A stretch of 64,000 nt of DNA from Affinirhizobium straminoryzae (GTDB taxonomy: Bacteria > Pseudomonadota > Alphaproteobacteria > Rhizobiales > Rhizobiaceae). Both the position numbers and the translations under genes were made by a program. Shown here piece after piece: positions 57,763-64,000 of this stretch (position 1 is its first letter; each line of letters begins with the position of its first letter). The notes under the pieces were generated by a model. That model searched no databases. It worked only from the letters and a program-made list of their open reading frames with translations, and was not told where the DNA came from. The stretch lies in NCBI RefSeq assembly GCF_007004135.1, contig NZ_VJMG01000021.1:124001-188000 (forward strand). The letters are read 5' to 3'.

Positions 57763-57864
57763 ATGCTGACGAAATTGTACCATTCGCCCTATGTCCTGTC
57801 GCTGAACATCTCGCTTCTGATGTGGGCAGCCATCATCTGGACCGTTTACAACATGGTTCGCTGA
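57763..57864 (+). CDS. 33-residue single-pass membrane peptide
   Basis: A micro-gene with an excellent ribosome site (AGGAGGAGAACAG). The product (start MLTKLYHSPYVLSL) is mostly one hydrophobic helix, NISLLMWAAIIWTVYNMVR, with a Trp-rich core. An exact EcfG-type promoter precedes it, so it should belong to the general stress regulon. No family name is known to me. The strong ribosome site and promoter make it likely to be a real gene, though it is too short for routine calling. Confidence 0.72.
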   Translation: MLTKLYHSPYVLSLNISLLMWAAIIWTVYNMVR

Positions 57865-57937
57865 TCCCCGGCGATACGTCTTGACGGGATCTGCGCCGCT
57901 ATTGGCGAGTGGATCCCTGCGATAGACTGCGGTGTAA

Positions 57938-57955
57938 TGTAATGGCACGGTTACA
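57938..57955. promoter_or_regulatory. Inverted repeat upstream of the LacI gene
   Basis: TGTAA-TGGCACGG-TTACA is a 5-8-5 inverted repeat of the size and symmetry of LacI-family operators. It lies about 210 bases upstream of the LacI-type gene and may be its autoregulatory site. Apart from this and the short leader frame, the 297-base gap holds nothing visible. Confidence 0.35.
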
Positions 57956-58102
57956 TATAGTATCGCATCTGTAAGTCTGCGGCCGTCTTTGGCTCGATCA
58001 TTTTTTCCTTCAACGCAATGTTGATTCTGGATGACTTCGCGCGATACTGTCGCGAGGATATCCTGAGTTGTGTATATTTTCGAGAGACAGGGGCGAGTGG
58101 TG

Positions 58103-58165
58103 ATGAGCAAGGGGGTTAAGCCGGGCTCGGAGCCTGCGCGCGAAAAGACCGGGACCGTGGTATGA
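58103..58165 (+). CDS. Possible 20-residue leader peptide coupled to the LacI gene
   Basis: ATG 58103 follows AGGGGCGAG and opens a 20-codon frame (MSKGVKPGSEPAREKTGTVV) that ends in a TGA overlapping the LacI start by four bases. The LacI start itself has no clear ribosome site, so translation may be coupled. The peptide shows no recognisable motif and may only serve this function. Confidence 0.35.
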   Translation: MSKGVKPGSEPAREKTGTVV

Positions 58166-59193
58166 GGGCGCGACGCGGGCGTGGCGAACGCACGACGCTG
58201 ATCGATGTCGCGACGCGGGCCGGCGTCAGCGCCATCACCGTTTCGCGGGTCCTGCGCGAACCCGAAAAGGTATCCCCCAACCTGCGCAATCGCATCCTCG
58301 ATCTGATCGAGGACATGGGTTACGTGCCCGATCAGGCGGCGCGCGCGCTGGCCAGCCGTCACAATTCCACCTTCGGTGTGCTCGTGCCGACGCTGACCAA
58401 CCGGGCTTTCCTGAGCTTCATGCAGGGGGTGGAGGAGCGGGTGCGCGACACCACGTTCCGCATTCAATACGCCAATACGCATAACTGCGCCGATGAGGAA
58501 AAGCGGCAGGTGAGGCTGCTTCTCTCCCAGAATACCGCCGGCATCCTGCTGGCGGGCCTGGAAGGGGCTGACGGCATTCATGATCTTGTCCGGCATGCCA
58601 ACTGCATGGTCGTGCAGGTGGTGGATGTCGGCATAAAGATCGCGGGGTCCGTGGTGGCCGTCGATCACGGCGCCGCAGCCGAGGCCGCCACGCGTCACCT
58701 GCTGGATTGCGGCTACCGCACCATCGCGCTGCTCGGCGGCATGGCGGATGCGCGTGGACGCCGGCGCACGGAAGGCTATAGCCGCGTCATGCAGCAGGCC
58801 GGTCTTTACGATCCCGATCTCATCCATCACGAAAACGCCGCCACCACCACCCAGATGGGCTGCCGGCTGCTGCGCCGCGCGCTGAAGGCGCGGCCGGATA
58901 TCGATGCCGTGTTCTGCCAGAACGACGATCTGGCGCTCGGCGTGCTGTTCGAGGCGCAGCGCATGGGTCTCAGTGTGCCCGACCAGTTCGGCATCTGCGG
59001 CTATAACGATCTTGATTTCGCCGCCGTGATGCAGCCGCCGCTCACCACCGTGCGCACGCCGCTGTTCGAAATGGGCTACCGCGCTGCCGACCTGATGATC
59101 CGTGGCGCCGATGGCGACCGCCTCGTGCACCACTCCGTCAATCTGGGCTTCGAACTGATCGAGCGCCGCACGACGCGCCGCAGGACGCTCTAG
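58162..59193 (+). CDS. LacI family transcriptional regulator
   Basis: A 343-residue repressor. The N-terminal helix-turn-helix reads TLIDVATRAGVSAITVSRVLREPEKVSPNLRNRIL, and the hinge helix QAARALASRHNSTFGVLVP connects to the periplasmic-binding-protein-like effector domain with CQNDDLALGVLFEAQRMGLSVPDQFGICGYNDL near the end. It resembles gluconate-repressor-type (GntR of the LacI family) proteins. No transport or catabolic operon is adjacent on the same strand, so its targets are not evident here. Confidence 0.93.
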   Translation: MRARRGRGERTTLIDVATRAGVSAITVSRVLREPEKVSPNLRNRILDLIEDMGYVPDQAARALASRHNSTFGVLVPTLTNRAFLSFMQGVEERVRDTTFRIQYANTHNCADEEKRQVRLLLSQNTAGILLAGLEGADGIHDLVRHANCMVVQVVDVGIKIAGSVVAVDHGAAAEAATRHLLDCGYRTIALLGGMADARGRRRTEGYSRVMQQAGLYDPDLIHHENAATTTQMGCRLLRRALKARPDIDAVFCQNDDLALGVLFEAQRMGLSVPDQFGICGYNDLDFAAVMQPPLTTVRTPLFEMGYRAADLMIRGADGDRLVHHSVNLGFELIERRTTRRRTL

Positions 59194-59213
59194 GTGGTTG
59201 CAGGAGACCGCAC

Positions 59214-59246
59214 GCAAAAAAAGCCCGGCGGTGGGCTGCCGGGCTT
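59214..59246 (-). terminator. Intrinsic terminator of the cys operon
   Basis: On the minus strand AAGCCCGGC pairs with GCCGGGCTT over 9 bp and is followed by TTTTTTT. It lies 28 bases past the cysN stop and between cysN and the convergent LacI gene. Confidence 0.85.
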
Positions 59247-59273
59247 GCGATTGCTTGTTGTGTCAGGACAAGG

Positions 59274-60758
59274 TTAGTCCAGATCACCGAGCACTTCGGC
59301 GGCGCGGGCGGCGCTGAGGCGGCGCACATCCACCTCGTCGCGGCGATTTGCGAAGGTTTCCGTAGCCATCAGTTCCTCGGCCAGATCGGCCGGCAGCGAC
59401 AGCAGGACGCGCTGTCCCTCGCGGTGGATGCCGCCGAGATCAGTGCGCTTGGCGGTGATCATGCCGCCGGCCACCGTGTTCAGCGTGTCCGGATCGATCA
59501 GGATGAAGGCGCCGGTATTGCGGTTCTGGTCGTAGGCGTCAAAGATCGCCGCCTCGTCGAAGGAGAGCCGCACCTTGCCGATGGCGTTCATCGGCAGCGT
59601 CTCCGCATGGCTCTTCCACTTTCCGGTGGACAGTTCCAGCTGCGAGAGGGGCGAGACGACAACGCGCTGGCGCCGCGTGCCGGCCTTCAGCCAGTAGCGC
59701 TTGCCAGGCTCGATGCCGCCCGGCTGCAGGGCCACCAGCTGCGCATCGAAATGCAGGCCGGTCATCGGCTGGGCGTCGAGCGAGACGATCATGTCGCCGC
59801 GCGCCACGTCCACCTGCCGGTCGAGCACCAGCGTGACGGCGTCGCCGGAGACGGCAGCATTGCGCACGAGATCGAAGGTGACGATCTGCTTGACATTGGC
59901 AACCATGCCGGAGGGCAGGATGGCCACGGAATCGCCCGGCTTGATCGAACCGCCGGCGACCGTGCCCTGATAGCCGCGGAAGCTTTCGCCGGGACGCGAC
60001 ACGCGCTGCACCGGCAGGCGAAAGCCGCCGGCGGCACCCGTGCGGGTGGTCGCAAGCTCCAGCGTTTCCACCAGCGTCGGGCCGTCGTACCAGGGCATGG
60101 TGGCGCGGCCGTCATAGACGACATTTTCGCCCTTCAGCGCCGACATCGGGATGGCTGTCACCTGCCGTACGCCGAGCGACAGGGCCAGCTCCTTGAAATC
60201 ATGGGAGATCTTCTCGAACACCGCCTTGTCATAGGCGACGAGGTCGAACTTGTTGACGGCGAGCACGAACTGCTTGATCCCCATCAGCGAAGCGATCGTC
60301 GCATGGCGACGCGTCTGCTCCAGGAGGCCGGTGCGGGCATCGACCAGAAGCACGGCGAGATCGGCGGTCGAGGCGCCGGTTGCCATGTTGCGGGTATACT
60401 GCTCGTGGCCGGGCGTATCGGCGACAATGAAGGAGCGGCGGTCGGTCGCAAAATACCGATAGGCGACGTCGATGGTGATGCCCTGTTCGCGCTCGGCCTG
60501 CAGGCCGTCCAGCAGCAGCGCGAAATCGGGAAGGCCAAGATCGTTCTGCTTGCCGCTGTCACGCGACAGCGCGGCCGCCTGGTCTTCCTTCACCGCCTTG
60601 GTGTCCCACAGCAGGCGGCCGATCAGCGTCGACTTGCCGTCATCGACGGAGCCGCAGGTGATCAGGCGCAGAGGCCGGGTGTCGCGGGTGCTCTTCACTG
60701 CATCGGTAATCGGCACGACATTGCTCGCGGAAGCGGCGGTGGCAGACGGTGCGGTCAT
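59274..60758 (-). CDS. cysN: Sulfate adenylyltransferase subunit 1 (GTPase)
   Basis: CysN is the GTPase subunit of ATP sulfurylase; GTP hydrolysis drives APS synthesis by CysD. The 494-residue protein has G1 CGSVDDGKSTLIGRLLWD, G3 VADTPGHEQYTRNMATGAS and G4 VNKFDLVAYD, followed by two elongation-factor-like beta domains. No APS kinase domain is fused, so it is the plain CysN form. ATG 60758 shares one base with the cysD stop (TGATG), so the two are coupled. Confidence 0.96.
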   Translation of the reverse strand: MTAPSATAASASNVVPITDAVKSTRDTRPLRLITCGSVDDGKSTLIGRLLWDTKAVKEDQAAALSRDSGKQNDLGLPDFALLLDGLQAEREQGITIDVAYRYFATDRRSFIVADTPGHEQYTRNMATGASTADLAVLLVDARTGLLEQTRRHATIASLMGIKQFVLAVNKFDLVAYDKAVFEKISHDFKELALSLGVRQVTAIPMSALKGENVVYDGRATMPWYDGPTLVETLELATTRTGAAGGFRLPVQRVSRPGESFRGYQGTVAGGSIKPGDSVAILPSGMVANVKQIVTFDLVRNAAVSGDAVTLVLDRQVDVARGDMIVSLDAQPMTGLHFDAQLVALQPGGIEPGKRYWLKAGTRRQRVVVSPLSQLELSTGKWKSHAETLPMNAIGKVRLSFDEAAIFDAYDQNRNTGAFILIDPDTLNTVAGGMITAKRTDLGGIHREGQRVLLSLPADLAEELMATETFANRRDEVDVRRLSAARAAEVLGDLD

Positions 60759-61714
60759 CAGAAATATCCTTCGCGCTTCTTCTTTTCCATCGATCCCGCC
60801 TGGTCGCGGTCGATGGCGCGGCCCTGGCGTTCGGAGACGGTGGCGATTTCGAGTTCGGCGATCACCGCGTCGAGGGTCGTCGCCTGCGAGCGGATACCGC
60901 CGGTCAGCGGCCAGCAGCCGAGCGTACGGAAGCGCAGCATGCCTTCCTGCACCTGTTCGCCGGGCAGCGGCTGGAAGCGCGGGTCCTCCGCCCACATCAG
61001 CATGCCGTCGCGTTCCACGAACTTGCGCGGCCGTGCGAAATAGAGCGGCGGCAGCGGAATGTTCTCCGCCTGGATGTAGCGCCAGATGTCCACTTCGGTC
61101 CAGTTGGACAGCGGGAAGGCGCGCACGCTTTCGCCGCGGCGGATCATGCCGTTGTAGAGGTTCCACAGTTCCGGGCGCTGGTTGCGCGGGTCCCATTTGT
61201 GGTCGGGCGTGCGGAAGGAATAGATGCGCTCCTTGGCGCGGCTGGCTTCCTCGTCGCGGCGCGCCCCGCCGAAGGCTGCGTCATATTTTCCAGCATCCAG
61301 CGCCTGGCGCAGCGCCTCTGTCTTCATCACGTCCGTGTGGTAGGCCGAACCGTGGGTGAAGGGCGAGATGCCCTCGGCCGCGCCGCGCGGATTGGTATGC
61401 ACCACCAGATCGAGATCGAACTTTTCCGCCATCTCGTCGCGGAAGGCGATCATTTCCGGGAACTTCCAGCCGGTATCGATGTGCAGCAGGGGGAAGGGCA
61501 CGCGGCCGGGATAGAAGGCCTTGCGCGCCAGATGCAGCAGCACGGAGGAATCCTTGCCGATGGAATAGAGCATCACCGGATTTTCGAATTCGGCCGCCAC
61601 CTCGCGAAAGATGTGGATCGCCTCGTTTTCCAGCGCCTTCAGGTGCGGATCGAGTGGCGGCTTCGGGGCCTGATCCTTCAGATGCGGATCGAACTCGGAA
61701 CTGTGTCTGTGCAT
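60758..61714 (-). CDS. cysD: Sulfate adenylyltransferase subunit 2
   Basis: The catalytic subunit of ATP sulfurylase, which makes adenylyl sulfate from sulfate and ATP. The 318-residue protein has the PP-loop-type motif [33 protein letters not shown] and the C-terminal [23 protein letters not shown] typical of CysD. ATG 61714 gives the usual length; an ATG at 61789 would add 25 residues. It follows cysH on the minus strand by 159 bases. Confidence 0.96.
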   Translation of the reverse strand: MHRHSSEFDPHLKDQAPKPPLDPHLKALENEAIHIFREVAAEFENPVMLYSIGKDSSVLLHLARKAFYPGRVPFPLLHIDTGWKFPEMIAFRDEMAEKFDLDLVVHTNPRGAAEGISPFTHGSAYHTDVMKTEALRQALDAGKYDAAFGGARRDEEASRAKERIYSFRTPDHKWDPRNQRPELWNLYNGMIRRGESVRAFPLSNWTEVDIWRYIQAENIPLPPLYFARPRKFVERDGMLMWAEDPRFQPLPGEQVQEGMLRFRTLGCWPLTGGIRSQATTLDAVIAELEIATVSERQGRAIDRDQAGSMEKKKREGYF

Positions 61715-61873
61715 TCTTGCGGGTATCCTCGTGGCCGGCTCATGCGGCGCGTCTTGTCCTAGATAGTCCTGTTGTCCTGCCATCGCCATCTTTTCCGACC
61801 GCTCGAGCCGAGAAAGGGCCTGTGCCGCTCCCGTATCACGGGAAGGCGGCAGGATAAGGGACCGGGCTTCCAG

Positions 61874-62635
61874 TCAGTGCGGTGCGGCCGTGATGGCTGA
61901 GGCGACCGGTTCGGGAACATGCAGGCCGCATTCGCGCTTCTCGTCCTGCTCCCACCACCAGCGCCCGGCCCGTTCCGGCTCGCCCGGCTTGATCGCCCTG
62001 GTACAGGGCTCGCAGCCGATCGAGGGATAGCCACGCTGATGCAGCGGGTTGACCGGGATCTCCTCCGCCGCCACATGGGCGTGGATCGTCCCGATCTCCC
62101 AGTCCGCCAGCGGATTGATCTTCAGCAGGTTGCGTTCGGTGTCATACTCGGCAAAGGGCGTGCTGGCCCGATTGCCTGATTGAGCGCGCCGAAGGCCGGT
62201 GATCCAGATCTCGGCGCCCGAAAGAGCCCGCGCCAGCGGCTTCAGCTTTCGCACATGGCAGCAGGCATGGCGGGCTTCCACGCTGTCATAGAAACCGTTC
62301 AGGCCATATTGCGCCGCATAGGCCTCCACATCCCGTTCATCGGGGCGGAAGCGGCGGATCGACAATCCATAGCGTTCTTCCGTCTGGCCGATCAGCACCA
62401 CCGTTTCCATGAACAGCCTGCCAGTTTCCAGCGTCGCCACCTCGATCGGCAGGCGATGTGTGCCGATGGCTGCGGTGATCACCTGGTCCTCGATGCCGAG
62501 CGACGTGGTAAAGACGGCACGGCCGAGCCCGGCGGCGAGCCTGAGGCGGCCGGCAAGGTCAAGGGCTGCCAGCTGCGCGTCGAGCGTCGCAACGGCCTGT
62601 GGCGTCTGATGCGGGATCACCTGCGTATGGGTCAT
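61874..62635 (-). CDS. cysH: Adenylylsulfate (APS) reductase CysH
   Basis: Reduces APS to sulfite with thioredoxin. The 253-residue protein has the PP-loop TTSLGIEDQVITAA region, and the two cysteine pairs in EARHACCHVRKLKPL and GCEPCTRAIKPGE mark the [4Fe-4S]-containing APS-reducing subgroup rather than the PAPS type. The C-terminal ECGLH carries the catalytic cysteine. ATG 62635 gives the family's usual start. It lies upstream of cysD-cysN, so the three form one sulfate-assimilation cluster. Confidence 0.95.
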   Translation of the reverse strand: MTHTQVIPHQTPQAVATLDAQLAALDLAGRLRLAAGLGRAVFTTSLGIEDQVITAAIGTHRLPIEVATLETGRLFMETVVLIGQTEERYGLSIRRFRPDERDVEAYAAQYGLNGFYDSVEARHACCHVRKLKPLARALSGAEIWITGLRRAQSGNRASTPFAEYDTERNLLKINPLADWEIGTIHAHVAAEEIPVNPLHQRGYPSIGCEPCTRAIKPGEPERAGRWWWEQDEKRECGLHVPEPVASAITAAPH

Positions 62636-62991
62636 GACGGGCCTGTGCTGCATTCCGATTGCGGCCCTTATCCCATATTGCGCAAAGCCCGCACAGAAAC
62701 AGGGATTTGAAGCTGGCGCAGCCGGGAGCAAATCTCTCTCCAAAACGCCGGCAGAGTGAAAAACCGGCGCTTTCCCGGTCTGGCGGGCACCCATTTCTCT
62801 TTCGCACGCACCAGCGCCGCCCCTAACCTTCGGAAAATGGAGTGCTGCAGTGCGAAGTCAAGGCTTTTCACGTCATTTCATCACTTCTCAACCCTGTGAC
62901 TTATCGCTTCCTTCACAGAGACGTGATAGATGCTTGTGCCCGGATGCGCAGGGACGCGCGCTTTCCGTAAAAAAATGTTGACGGACACCCC
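62636..62991. other. Spacer between cysH and the MprF-like gene
   Basis: No gene is supported. A hairpin CGCCGG...CCGGCG (about 62744-62769) is visible, and an AT-rich stretch with a run of A's lies just before the MprF-like start. The divergent promoters of cysH and the MprF-like gene must lie here, but I cannot place their boxes with confidence. Confidence 0.4.
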
Positions 62992-64000
62992 ATGGAACCG
63001 CTTTCCGCTGACCGTGACCTGATCATGCCGACCCTGCCGGGCGCGCCGACAATGGCCCGGATTTCCGCGCTTTGGCAGGAGTGTCGATCCGGTCTGCGGG
63101 ACCTTTGCGGCCTTGTCAGCCGCGCCAGTCTTCTGGCTCTCGTCGCCGCCGTGGTCGTCTGCGTCTACATGGAAGAAATCCTGCTGGCGCTGCGCCTCGT
63201 CGGTGCCCCCGCCATCGGTCACCATACCGGCACAACGCTGTCGCTGACGCTGATTGCGGGGGCGTGGGCCGGGCGCCGGATGATGCAGCCCGAACGGCGC
63301 CGCAGCCGCCGGCCGAGCGCGAGCGATCTTGCCACGGCCTGCGAGATCCTGGCCCGCCAGCCGAATGCCAGTGCCGGGCTGGTGCGGCTTGGCGACAAGC
63401 AGCTTCTGTTTTCGGCCGCGCGCGACGCCTTCATCATGTATGCCGTGCAGGGCAAGTCGCAGGTGGCGCTGTTCGATCCCGTCGGGCCGCAGGAGGCCTG
63501 GCCGGAACTCGTGCGCGCCTTCGCGGACGATGCCCGCCGCCATGGCCGCCGGGCCGTGTTCTACCAGGTTTCGCCTGCCTTCCTGCCGATGGCGGTGGAT
63601 TGCGATCTCAGACCCTACAAGCTCGGCGAACAGGCGGTGGTGGATCTCACCCGTTTCAGCATGAAGGGAGGCGAATGGCTGAAGCTGCGCCGTTCCATCA
63701 ACCGTGCGGAACGTGACGGGCTGGAATTCTCGCTGCTCACGCCGCAGGAGGTCCTGCCGCTTCTCGGCGAACTCCGGCAGATTTCCGATGCCTGGCTTGC
63801 TGCGCACAACGCCGCGGAAAAAGGCTTCTCGCTCGGCACGTTCCAGAACGGCTATCTGGCGGAAAGCCCGGTGGCGCTGGTGCGTTTTCAGGGTCGCATC
63901 GTGGCCTTCGCCAATCTTCTGACCGCCTCCAGCACGGGCGACGCCTTCATCGACCTGATGCGCCATATTCCCGGCACCCATCGTGGCCTGATGGATTTTC
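62992..64000 (+). CDS. Phosphatidylglycerol lysyltransferase-domain (MprF/DUF2156-like) protein, 5' part
   Basis: An open frame of 336 codons running off the right edge. After one or two N-terminal hydrophobic segments (ASLLALVAAVVVCVYM and TTLSLTLIAGAWAGRR) it enters a DUF2156/MprF catalytic domain: SDLATACEILARQPNASAGLVRLGDKQLLFSA, then VVDLTRFSMKGGEWLKLRRSINRAERDGLEFS, the classical MprF C-terminal region. Full MprF has a long multi-helix flippase part first; that is missing here, so this is a short, soluble-domain variant with a short anchor. ATG 62992 is fixed by an upstream in-frame stop. Confidence 0.85.
   Translation, partial: MEPLSADRDLIMPTLPGAPTMARISALWQECRSGLRDLCGLVSRASLLALVAAVVVCVYMEEILLALRLVGAPAIGHHTGTTLSLTLIAGAWAGRRMMQPERRRSRRPSASDLATACEILARQPNASAGLVRLGDKQLLFSAARDAFIMYAVQGKSQVALFDPVGPQEAWPELVRAFADDARRHGRRAVFYQVSPAFLPMAVDCDLRPYKLGEQAVVDLTRFSMKGGEWLKLRRSINRAERDGLEFSLLTPQEVLPLLGELRQISDAWLAAHNAAEKGFSLGTFQNGYLAESPVALVRFQGRIVAFANLLTASSTGDAFIDLMRHIPGTHRGLMDF

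Overview
The window looks like chromosomal DNA of an alphaproteobacterium of the Rhizobiaceae (Rhizobium/Agrobacterium/Shinella/Ciceribacter type). Evidence: the aa3 cytochrome oxidase cluster followed by ispH-thrB-rnhA, a CcrM-type GANTC methyltransferase, APS-reductase-type cysH upstream of cysDN, a RIME-like intergenic mosaic element, alphaproteobacterial EcfG-type promoter motifs (GGAAC-N16/17-CGTT) and a full CtrA box. Composition is high in GC throughout except for a visibly AT-richer stretch at about 48.7-51.1 kb.

Layout. 1-5.3 kb: end of ctaD, then ctaB, a tiny CoxF-like membrane protein, ctaG, ctaE, a DUF983 protein and SURF1, that is the structural and assembly genes of cytochrome c oxidase. 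5.3-9.6 kb: DUF1304 protein, ispH, a repeat-rich spacer, thrB-rnhA, a Dabb protein and a GNAT protein. 9.6-12.3 kb (minus): a metal ABC transporter (ATPase, permease, binding protein) preceded by an overlooked 40-residue membrane peptide. 12.4-14.3 kb: MarR regulator and MFS transporter with matching palindromes. 14.3-18 kb (minus): chemoreceptor, peroxiredoxin, DsbD-N-like protein. 18.2-20.3 kb: YqgE, CsbD stress protein, zinc-ribbon metallopeptidase. 20.4-26.7 kb (minus): thrC, M16 peptidase, GNAT and a large GGDEF/EAL protein in one run. 27-30.6 kb: lipoprotein and an autotransporter downstream of a perfect CtrA box.

30.6-45 kb: HAD phosphatase; divergent ArsR regulator and NIPSNAP/monooxygenase pair; a HepT-MntA toxin-antitoxin pair; ccrM; a 560-base spacer with several hairpins; a mutY-HAD-monooxygenase run (minus); a GT25 transferase and an O-antigen-ligase-like protein wedged between mutY and a DUF721-DsbA-SMC-Ivy series. 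45-52.2 kb: a 900-base spacer with a candidate sRNA, ppdK, then an apparently acquired aldo/keto reductase-GMC oxidoreductase pair whose end overlaps a convergent glycosyltransferase. 52.2-59.2 kb: small envelope proteins, SDR, MBL hydrolase, cupin, tRNA-Gln(TTG), a ClpP-like secreted protein, a 33-residue membrane peptide under an EcfG-type promoter, and a LacI regulator. 59.3-64 kb: cysN, cysD, cysH (minus) for sulfate activation and APS reduction, and the start of a short MprF-type protein running off the window.

Most of the window is housekeeping. The parts that repay attention are regulatory (EcfG, CtrA, MarR and metal-operator motifs), the micro-proteins, a modular hairpin repeat with covarying stems before thrB, and the accessory pieces inserted around ccrM, mutY and ppdK. 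All functional calls rest on recognisable motifs and family resemblance; no database search was run.
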